64,000 nucleotides of DNA from Stemphylium vesicarium (lineage: Eukaryota > Ascomycota > Dothideomycetes > Pleosporales > Pleosporaceae). Under the pieces are notes generated by a model. The model was not told the DNA's origin and ran no database searches. It worked only from the letters and a program-made list of their open reading frames with translations. This document shows, one piece after another, positions 56,258 through 64,000 of this stretch; within the stretch, counting starts at the first letter, position 1, and the number at the start of each line of letters is the position of its first letter. Made by a program: the position numbers and the translations under genes. The stretch covers positions 1 through 64,000 of the forward strand of contig QXCR01000084.1 in NCBI GenBank assembly GCA_004380135.1, in the 5' to 3' direction.

Positions 56258-56826
56258 TGCGGCGATACGAAGACTAAGAGCGATTGCGGTGCAACACGTC
56301 GCGGATTCCAAGGGACAAGAAATTATTCAACTGGTGGGTGGACGGGAATTACGGGGTGCTGTTGGGTGATTGGCAATGTTTACGTAGCTTGTGCTATCAT
56401 CGACTTCGGAAAGTTGACACGCCCCGGCCCAAGCTCCTTGCGTCATCCACCAGCGGTAGGTGCAGCGCAGATCCGCCTGCCACTCCTGTTCCTGGGATGA
56501 CACTACACCTAACATTGCGCGTCTATGAAGATGCGTTAGCTGCAGCGACATATTAATTAAATTTCCAAAATCCTCCCAGCCACTCCCGCTATAGACTCTG
56601 ACTCTCAATACCGTTAAGAACTCCAGAAAGAAAAAAGCAATCCCGCCTCCAACACCATATTCAATCGCACACCACTCCATACGCTGCAGGCATGGACCAA
56701 GCACAACATTGGTGGATACCCATCGCCCTGTACTAGCTCCATTCTCTCAGACGTAACGATGTCGTGCTTGTGGCAGCGTCGAAATATACGGTGCTTCGAA
56801 ATACGGCAACGGGCGTGGTGCGCCCA
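56258..56826. other. Intergenic, no supported gene
   Basis: Leader of the Maf gene and sequence 3' of the next minus-strand locus. Nothing recognised. Confidence 0.5.
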
Positions 56827-57712
56827 TCATGATTGATTCATTACTGCATGGACCCAATCCTGCAAGCTATCCGGACTAAAAACGCATGAATCGACATGAG
56901 AGCCAATATAATCTCCTCCATACGATATGCAGTGGATATGGCCAACCGCGACACCATGAATATAGGCGTCGGTTTCATCCACGAACTCGGGATCACATTC
57001 TAGTAGGACATACTCGAAAGTTATGGGTCCATGGAGCCCAGTGATGACACCTTGAGCGAAACTTCCTCCGGATGGGCCTTTGTGATGTGTTACATACAAG
57101 GTACCTGCGACCCATTTGTCCGGGATTGATCTGTTGTGAGAGAATGCATTCTCCGCGTAGACTTTCAAATAATCGGTTGAGAATAGAGTCCATTCACCAT
57201 GTCTGGGGCCTGGCGTAGAGAGTTCGCCTTTTTGTACCCTTTCCATTAAGTCGATCGCCGTCTGTTTGACTACGTGCTCGTGCTCTGCTTAGAGTATGGC
57301 AAAATCCTGCTGCAAAAGCTGCGCTATGTCCTCTCGGAAGGGGGACCTGTTATCAAAGAGAGCAGTTAGGGCCGCAATACGTCGAGTCATCGCTTCTTGG
57401 TACTCTTCGTAATCTTCATCCGATTTATCAGGTTCTTCCCAAACTTCCGTCTTCTGAAATATTGATGTATCCTCGTCCGACTGGTCCTCATCCGACTGGT
57501 CCTCATCCACAGAAATTTTCTCGTGGTCGATAACGTTTGTCGTAGACTTTCTAGATCGCCTTTGCTCCTTCGGTAGGACGTGGAAATAGGTCCTCAGATC
57601 TGTGTACTTGTGTGGGGCGGCTACAAACAATGCGAATCAATCTTTCAACACCTAAATCAAAAGTCTGCCTACGTTTTGCGACTGCCTTGCCCTTCTTCCT
57701 AATTGGGGCCAT
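56827..57712 (-). pseudogene. Fungal hypothetical gene with an internal in-frame stop
   Basis: ATG 57712 opens exon 1 (57673-57712, MAPIRKKGKAVAK). A 52-nt intron (57621-57672, GTAGGC, TTGTAG) leads to exon 2, PAPHKYTDLRTYFHVLPKEQ, an acidic stretch with a repeated DEDQS motif, and DIAQLLQQDFAIL, then TAA 57289-57291. The same frame continues without other stops through AEHEHVVKQTAIDLMERVQ, GPRHGEWTLFSTDYLKVYA and a beta-rich domain to TGA 56827. Either the stop is a mutation (CAA to TAA would do) or a weak-donor intron (GTCCCC) removes it. Intact, the protein would be about 277 aa. The product is unknown; GPxxGEWxLFS also appears in the gene at 60011. Confidence 0.55.
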
Positions 57713-58567
57713 TGTAGTCTGATCAAGACTGTCCGTTCAAGCTCAACCGTGGAATGTCGCGCGTGCAAAACAATGGTTCGTCATATCAGTGCTCAGCTTT
57801 GGGTCCAGGTGGCGTGTTCGTTCTCAAGATGTGCTTTAGATAAGAGGCATCGGTGATTGCATGTTGCTGATTTGATGGTTGGTGGCAGAGCTCAAGGGTA
57901 TCGGGAGGAACCCTCCCGAGCCTTTTCATGGGCTTCAACAGACTTTACCATTTTGAGATACCCAGGGCAGTTAACCTTCAGAGAAAAAAAAGTCGGCAAA
58001 AGTCAACAGACTTTACGTGCCGCGTCGCGTGCTCGTGAGCGCGTTTGCGAGTGTCAGCTTATTCCACAGTAAGCATGTCAGGGTGCTAAGGATTGATATC
58101 CCTTTATGGCCTTCCGTCTGGTGTGAGTTCCCGCTGAAACTGCCAGCAGCTTGTCGCTGCATAATGGCGAGCGAATATCGCTGCATATTGGCGAGCGAAT
58201 ATCGCTGTCCAAACCACATGAGAACGTCCCATCGGAGCGCTTTCGCAATACCAGTCTGCGTGTCGCACGCCCGCGATGAGTCTCAATAACCCATCCCGCG
58301 TTCAATGTTCTTCTAAGCCCCCAACCCCTTTGACCCGAAACAGCCCGTCACAACGCTAGTTCCTATTCGGGCAAGCGCATTACTGGGATTCGCGTCGTCT
58401 CAATCTTACCTAGCACACTGTACCCCTAGGAAAGCCACCCTGGCGAGTGTGATCAACGCTCCCAACGGCGTTTCTCACCCCAGCATCGGACTTCTCCTAC
58501 ACAAGTATTCCGTGCGAAGCCGATCAATTAATTCCATCCGTTTGACAGTCCCGAATCACCAGACGCA
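57713..58567. other. Intergenic, with a 24-bp tandem repeat
   Basis: Promoters of the minus-strand hypothetical gene and the plus-strand transporter lie here. The duplicated unit at 58157-58204 is the only structure seen. Confidence 0.5.
58157..58204. repeat. Direct tandem duplication of 24 bp
   Basis: Bases 58157-58180 and 58181-58204 match except at one position (ATAATGG versus ATATTGG). Each unit contains the 12-mer GGCGAGCGAATA. It lies about 365 bp upstream of the transporter ATG. Confidence 0.9.
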
Positions 58568-59926
58568 ATGTCTAACAAGCGGAATGAAGACCTAGAGATG
58601 GACAGCATGGACAAGGAAGGGGGCTTCAGCGAGCGAGAAAGCTTCTTACCGAAAACCGGAGCGCAACGCCAGAATTCCTTTGATGACAGCAATGGCGGTG
58701 TTCTCGCGCAGCTTGAGAACAACTCTGGAGCTGCGGTTCTGGCCTATTGTTTTTCCTCGATTAGCATGACGGTTGTGAATAAGTATGTGGTATCAGGCTC
58801 GTCTTGGAACTTGAACTTTCTTTACTTGGCTATTCAGGTAGGTGGCGCAATTTTTTTTTGTAAATATCGTGGATCAGCAGCTGACATGGATGGCATAGGC
58901 TGTTATTTGCACGGCTGCGATTTTGGTGCTGAGACGCGTGGGCACGATATCCAACCTCGCTCCTTTGGAAAGCGCGAAAGCCAAGAAATGTACGTCTACG
59001 ATATCCTAACGCTGACCATACAGCATTCAGCTTACTAACGTTGTGCCAGGGCTCCCGGTGTCCGTGTTCTTCGTCGGTATGATCTATACCAGCACCAAGG
59101 CTCTTCAGTTTCTGTCTGTTCCGGTGTACACCATCTTCAAGAACCTGACCATCGTCGTCATTGCCTATGGCGAAGTTCTCTGGTTCGGCGGAAAAGTCAC
59201 CCCATTGCTTCTGTTGTCATTCGGCATCATGGTGCTCAGCTCAATTGTTGCTGCATGGGCTGATATCCAAGCTGCCCTCAATGGCGTTGGGCACACGTCC
59301 GAGACTGCCGAAGCAATCTCAACTTTAAATGCAGGATACGCATGGATGGGCCTGAACATCGTTTGCACTGCGCTGTACGTTTTGGGCACGCGCAAGTTCA
59401 TTACTTCTTTGAAATTCAAGGACTGGGATAGTAAGTTCATGAATCATCTTACAAGCTGCATACCAGAGCTGACACAAGACTTTTAGCCATGTACTACAAC
59501 AACTTGATCTCCCTCCCCATCATGATCATCTGCTCTCTAATTACCGAGGACTGGTCTTCAGAGAACCTGGCTAAGAACTTTCCCGTCGAAACGCGCAACA
59601 ATCTCATGATCGGCATGTTGTACTCCGGACTCGGAGCCATCTTCATCTCCTACTCGTCTGCTTGGTGCATTCGCAAGACTTCCTCGACTACCTATTCGTT
59701 TGTTGGCTACCTAAACAAGCTTCCGCTCGCCATCAGCGGTATCGTGTTTTTCGGGGCGCCTGTCACGTTCGGCAGCGTTACAGCTATTCTTTTGGGTTTC
59801 TTCAGTGGTTTGATCTATGGGTATGGAAAGATGAAGCAGAAGGAGCAGTCGAAGGAGGTTCTTCCTACGTCTCAGCCTGTCATGAGTGCTAGCTCTCAGG
59901 CCCAGAAAGATGCATCCAACGCATAG
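58568..59926 (+). CDS. GDP-mannose transporter-like nucleotide-sugar carrier
   Basis: Four exons, join(58568..58837,58899..58989,59050..59430,59487..59926), 393 aa; introns 61, 60 and 56 nt. The order is that of Golgi GDP-mannose transporters (Vrg4/Gmt1): cytosolic N-terminus, SGAAVLAYCFSSISMTVVNKY, TISNLAPLESAKAKKWLPVS, MIYTSTKALQFLSVPVYTIF, KNLTIVVIAYGEVLWFGGKV, ending with a hydrophilic tail. About ten helices are present. The FYxNN-type motif is TMYYNN (248-253). The GALNK motif reads GYLNK (321-325), a Tyr where Vrg4-type carriers have Ala. Vrg4 carriers supply GDP-mannose for Golgi mannosylation in exchange for GMP. The motif change makes the substrate less certain. Splice phases agree across all junctions. 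Confidence 0.92.
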
Positions 59927-60010
59927 GACGAAGCAAACCGCAAGGCTATTTAGGTGAGGATGGTCTGTGGGACTATCAATACATTAGACTAAGTAAAGAG
60001 TGGCTTTACT

Positions 60011-60748
60011 TCAATAGAGACATCGGAAAATTGGGAGTATTCTAGATACATGGAAATGTCCAACGGACGAACGATACAAAGGAGACGAACTTTGTCGCAT
60101 GTAGTAAATGAAACAGGTTAACGAAATTGACTCTGGTGGAATGGTGGAATGGTGATATGGAGGACAGAACTTCGGTGTGGGGAAAGGCATGGGTGAAGCT
60201 TCCACCGGACACTTTTCACCACATCCCAGCCGAAGTTTCTCCTCCACCTCCTCTTCAGTCCTGTTCAAAATGCCATAAAAGACAACAAAGCCCTGGCCAT
60301 CTGCGCCCCCCACCCTGCCGAATATCTGCGCGGGTATTCCCAGCTTCAGGTACACGCCGCCGAGGAAGCTCAGTTTCATGCACATCCACGCCGCGTCCTT
60401 GTTAAACGCCCAGACATCCTGTGATTCTAGCGACGCTGCCTCCGGCATCTTAATGGGGGAGAACCAAGGGTCATCCAGCCCGGTGATCTCGCATTCTGCT
60501 CCGATTCCCGCCTGGATCATGGCTACGTTGGTCACGCTTGAGGCGCAGTATTGCTTTCCTAGACGCAAAGTCCCAGCCCTGAGCCATGCTGGACGATCGG
60601 CCTCGGGGATCTGTCCAAGATGCTGATTGAGAATCTCGAGTGTATCGGGGTGGAATTGGCAATGCTGGCTGGAATATAGCTTCCATTCGCCGCAAACAGG
60701 GCCTGGAGCGACGGTTTCGCCGACGTGGGGTTTTTCTTTAGGCTCCAT
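60011..60748 (-). CDS. Fungal hypothetical protein with GEW motif; 5' end uncertain
   Basis: ATG 60748 gives 245 aa: MEPKEKPHVGETVAPGP, then CGEWKLYSSQHCQFHPDTLE, a beta-rich middle (LRAGTLRLGKQYCASSV, GGVYLKLGIPAQIFGRVGGA) and an unconserved-looking tail from about residue 185. Upstream, another frame (about 60860-60760) reads DYWGNELLNYAESLPLSDLI and DEIKKTDELLRRF, like the N-terminal helix before GPxxGEW in the 57-kb locus. It is out of frame with ATG 60748 and leaves no room for an intron, so a frameshift may have removed the original N-terminus. An ATG at 60963 with a GTGAGT donor may be the old start. Function unknown. Confidence 0.55.
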   Translation of the reverse strand: MEPKEKPHVGETVAPGPVCGEWKLYSSQHCQFHPDTLEILNQHLGQIPEADRPAWLRAGTLRLGKQYCASSVTNVAMIQAGIGAECEITGLDDPWFSPIKMPEAASLESQDVWAFNKDAAWMCMKLSFLGGVYLKLGIPAQIFGRVGGADGQGFVVFYGILNRTEEEVEEKLRLGCGEKCPVEASPMPFPTPKFCPPYHHSTIPPESISLTCFIYYMRQSSSPLYRSSVGHFHVSRILPIFRCLY

Positions 60749-60975
60749 TTGAACCGTCGTAATAGTTCGTCGGTTTTCTTGATCTCGTCAATGCCCGAAC
60801 GAATCAAGTCGCTCAGCGGCAGACTTTCGGCATAGTTCAACAGCTCATTACCCCAGTAATCTGAGTATTGTGGGAGTAGAACCGTTTGACTTGTATTGCA
60901 CGTTCTTGTTTAGCGCTTGCCGTCCTAGTGGGTAGCGAGCGACTCACCTGCATGCGCCATGATGATTGTTCGATC

Positions 60976-61434
60976 GATGCCTTACAATTGCGGGTTCTAG
61001 CGTATGGAGTATCAAACTACGAGATGCCCCAGTGCGACAGCTAAGTAGAATGTTCAACAGTAAACATGGTTGTCCTGGGTAACGATAGCGGTCGATCACC
61101 CGAGCAGACCAATGCTAATGCGGTAGCATCGCTATGGTTCAGACTTTGATCTTCCCACATGTAGCAAAAGAACAGATCTTTCATTTCGGGCCTATTTGAT
61201 ACAAACCTCGTAGCCAAGGTACGGCTGAAGTGATTGCGGTGGGTTGGAGAATTTGATAGGTAGCTTCCGCACAGACGCTATCGGAAACCGCCACAACTAT
61301 TATCAGCGAGACAAGGAAAAAGGAGAAAAGATGTGAAAAAGAAGAAAATGGATGAATCGATTTCTTGAATGCACTTCGGAGTTAAGAAGCAATTTCATTC
61401 TTGGTAAGGCCCTGCATGTTCCGTCTGCACGCCA
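60976..61434. other. Intergenic, no supported gene
   Basis: Leader of the hypothetical gene and 3' region of the amidohydrolase. A purine-rich stretch (61310-61350) is the only visible feature. Confidence 0.5.
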
Positions 61435-62980
61435 TTACACAAATTTGGTAGCGTCCACATGCCATGTCTTGACAAGCGAGTTGAAGGCCTCATCATAGTC
61501 AATCTTGGCCATGTCTTTCTGCATCCTCTCCCTGCTTGAGACGATCTGTCGAGCGATATCTGCCCAGTCCAGCTTTTCCTTGTTGATGACAGGTCGCGCG
61601 CTTTCGTCCACCCGGACCGAAAGCAACTTTCCGTCCTTCTTTCTCGCGATGCCATCAATGGTGACGGTATCGATATCTGCTGGACTCGAGTGCAGAATGA
61701 TTGCTGCGACCGGGTCGTGTTGCGCAGCGGCGACCATACTGGGGCTCAGCGCATCGAATATGACTAGGTCGGCGTTGTAGCCTTCAGCGATTCGGCCAAT
61801 CTCGTTGCTCATGCTGACAGCTTCTGCCCCTCTGATAGTGGCGAGGTTGAATGCCGCCTCGACACTGAGGCTCTCGGGAAGGGAGCATGGGATCTTGTCT
61901 CGCTTCATGTGGTATTCGTTGAAGTGGTTTCGTGCGTCTTGTAATCCGAGCTTAGCCTCGGAGATGATTGAGCCAGCGGTGGAGGCATGGCAGTCGACGC
62001 CAATCGCAGCGTTGCTCTGTAGTCCGATGGAATCGCTGCTAACGCCTCCATCTTGGAAAGATGCATCAAAGCAGTAAGGCCTTCCCATTGCCATTTGGAG
62101 TTCCGAGCTGGGTGTCGAGCTGATGAAACCACCGGCTTTCTTCAAAAGCTCCGCATCTCTTTTCACGATTGTACCGCCATGTGATACAATGATGCTTTCA
62201 TCTAGCAGACCCAGATCTGATGCCTGCCGTATCGCGTTGAGGTTTAGGGAGGCAGATCCATGGCAAGTGATCGTCTTGACGCCCTTATCTTTGACTCGAG
62301 CGAATACATCTTTGACGAGCTCGCTGGGTAAGAACCACAGATCCCATGCAAATCCCAGTGACACTCTTCCATCACCGAAAGCGCCGTTATCGGCAAGCTC
62401 GTCAAAAGTCTGCATGACCCAATCTTCGAGCGGGTTCGGATGAAAGGAGAGTGGGTTGAACTGCTTGACGAGCATCATCGGAGTGTAGCAGAATACCGAT
62501 CGCATTCCAGATGAGGCTGTGGCGGCTATAGCGAGCTTTACATGCTCTGGTGAACGCGTGATGTGAGCGTGGTCAACTACCGTGGTTGTACCAGCTGCGA
62601 CACTTTCCAACATGCCCGCCAACTGGCCATAGAAGACATCCTCGGGAGAGTATTGAAATGACTGTGAGTTGCCTAGGGTGGTTGAGTTGATGTAGGCAGC
62701 TTCCTTTGTGAGACTTACCTGTGACCATGTACCGGATCAGCTGTTCGTCGGCGTGTCGGCCCTTCAATTGCGTCTGCCATCCATGTCGATGTGTGTCGAT
62801 AAAGCCAGGACTGATGACCTTGTCAGTGCAATCTATAACTTCGATGCCATCGTGTGCGGGGATGTCTTCTGCAATCTTTGCTATCTTGCCATGCTCGATC
62901 AGAATGCTCGTCTTAGTCGGCACAACATGATTGCTAGCATCATGTATGAGAGCAACGCCGTTTCTCAGAAGGATACTCAT
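61435..62980 (-). CDS. Amidohydrolase (cytosine/guanine deaminase-like, ATZ/TRZ type)
   Basis: Two exons, complement(join(61435..62672,62719..62980)), 499 aa; the 46-nt intron has GTAAGT and acceptor CCCTAG, chosen because it keeps frame into GNSQSFQYSPEDVFYGQ. The HxH motif FIDTHRHGW has His64 and His66. Further metal-type residues are in TCHGSAS, IVSHGG and GVDCHAS (Asp). The composite N- and C-terminal beta sandwich (start ILLRNGVALIHD; end IDGIARKKDGKLL) is typical of this subfamily, which removes amino or halide groups from heterocycles such as guanine, methylthioadenosine or triazines. All catalytic-type residues look intact. The substrate cannot be fixed from sequence. Probably cytosolic. 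Confidence 0.93.
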
Positions 62981-64000
62981 GAAAGGCTATAGGTTTAGTA
63001 GCTAAGGTCTTTCTGTTGATGATTTGTCTTTGTCAAGTTGGAGTATTTGAGGCTGACGGGTTCTGACGCTGGCAGCTGCTTCGCGGTTAAATCAATCTCA
63101 ACTCTATCTAATCGGTGATGTGTCCACGCCACATCCATTAGTAGATACAGAATCCTGGGTCTGACAGAGGGCCTCTCTGGATTTCCGCCCTTCGACCCCT
63201 CATCTTGTCATTGTTATGACGCCATGAGCAAGTGAGCGAAAATGACTAAGGCGGGGGCTCTTGATCATGTTGTGCGACTGGAAGTGCGAGTCGCATTGGG
63301 CGTATGCTGATGGGCTGACCGTTATCAATCAGCAATGCGGCATTCATCATGGGTTGGCGACTATTCAGATGCGCTGACGTCATCGGCGCGGGCCGCTCGA
63401 TGCAGATTGCCCCTTGGACACATCACTACACCAGCTCTCAGACGGCATCGCAACACAGCCAAGTTCACCTTGGAATTATATATTCTCCGCCACAATGATC
63501 GAAAACTCGATGTAAATACGCTGATAACAGTAGACTCGAATGCGCATTCTCCTACGACGCATGCACCATCCACGAACCTTGCCCTCCACAAGAGCGTCCT
63601 CGCATTGCGCGACGAATATCATGAGATTTCGACTTGAATATCGTTTCGAATAATTTCAGCCGTTTTCACCTGCACAGGCGGCTATCGCCTAATGGAATCC
63701 TCGCCGCACCAATACCCCACGCAACATGCGTCTTTGGCATTCTTGTAGTCGCCGGGGGCACCATCTAGACACCTACCTCACACCCCTCGGGCGATTTATC
63801 TGTGGAATCTAGGCTAGCTGGGGCAAAAGAGAGGGATATTGCGCTACTTGCTTTTTGCCCAGGTCCGTGGGCTGGGTCGTCGTGCAAAGTTACAGCCGCA
63901 GATGGCGCAGAGTTGCTACGTCTGCAGGCCCTGAATGGCTACCATGTATTCGGATCTGGTATATACGGGCTTGGAAAATACTTGTGGGGTAGGCCCGGCC
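62981..64000. other. Intergenic to window edge, no supported gene
   Basis: Upstream region of the amidohydrolase. A 100-codon frame at 63335 (plus) has no recognisable content and is left out. No RNA gene seen. Confidence 0.5.

Noticed and set aside
63335..63637. 100-codon frame near the right edge
   Set aside because: No recognisable domain or start context; consistent with chance.
1..64000. tRNA, rRNA or CRISPR features
   Set aside because: No convincing tRNA B-box or acceptor pairing, no rRNA-like sequence and no regularly spaced repeats were found by eye; a tRNAscan run would settle the tRNA question.

Overview
The window is genomic DNA of a filamentous ascomycete (Pezizomycotina), most likely a dothideomycete such as a Pleosporales; the class is inference. 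Genes are compact and lie on both strands. Reading frames can be joined across short introns, mostly 46-60 nt, with GTAAGT/GTATGT-like donors and CTAAC/CTGAC branch sites. The proteins are eukaryotic and fungal: SEACIT subunit Npr2, mitochondrial lysyl-tRNA synthetase, Mcr1-type cytochrome b5 reductase, a GDP-mannose-transporter-type carrier, a HET protein and a Goodbye/NACHT/TPR NLR. I saw no rRNA, convincing tRNA, CRISPR array or prokaryotic operon.

Layout. 1-7.2 kb is accessory DNA: a perfect 27-bp inverted repeat at the left edge, a decayed HET-domain gene, and a second decayed gene. 7.5-9.4 kb holds a GMC oxidoreductase. 10.6-15.3 kb holds a large NLR-like STAND gene, tail to tail with a polytopic membrane-protein gene. 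18.5-19.4 kb holds a secreted protein resembling bacterial periplasmic cyclohexadienyl dehydratase (PheC), convergent with NPR2. 21.9-24.1 kb holds a helical-repeat protein of unknown function, followed by 3.7 kb without a gene. 27.8-31.1 kb holds a cysteine-rich protein and the mitochondrial LysRS. 31.9-32.4 kb is an internally deleted DNA transposon with terminal inverted repeats. 33.4-48.0 kb holds a zinc alcohol dehydrogenase, a wax-synthase-like acyltransferase, an unknown basic protein, MCR1, a possible small ORF, an FRG1-like gene divergent from a 2-oxoglutarate oxygenase, and an acyltransferase-3 protein. 50.4-52.3 kb is a broken membrane-protein gene. 53.4-63.0 kb holds an NADPH-type MDR reductase, a Maf nucleotide pyrophosphatase, two loci sharing a GEW motif that may be damaged, a GDP-mannose-transporter-like gene and an amidohydrolase.

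Theme. Intact conserved genes alternate with accessory loci carrying frameshifts or stops (HET, the 6.3-kb locus, the 50-52 kb membrane gene, and probably the 57-kb and 60-kb genes). HET and NLR genes belong to fungal non-self recognition repertoires, which turn over quickly. The most interesting intact items are the NLR with a C-terminal zinc-binding module beside a membrane-protein gene, the secreted PheC-like protein (a candidate bacterial gene transfer), and a nucleotide-sugar transporter whose GALNK motif reads GYLNK. The enzymes are scattered and no PKS, NRPS or terpene synthase is present, so I do not see a secondary-metabolite cluster. Coding coordinates were worked out by hand from frames and splice signals; no database search was run.
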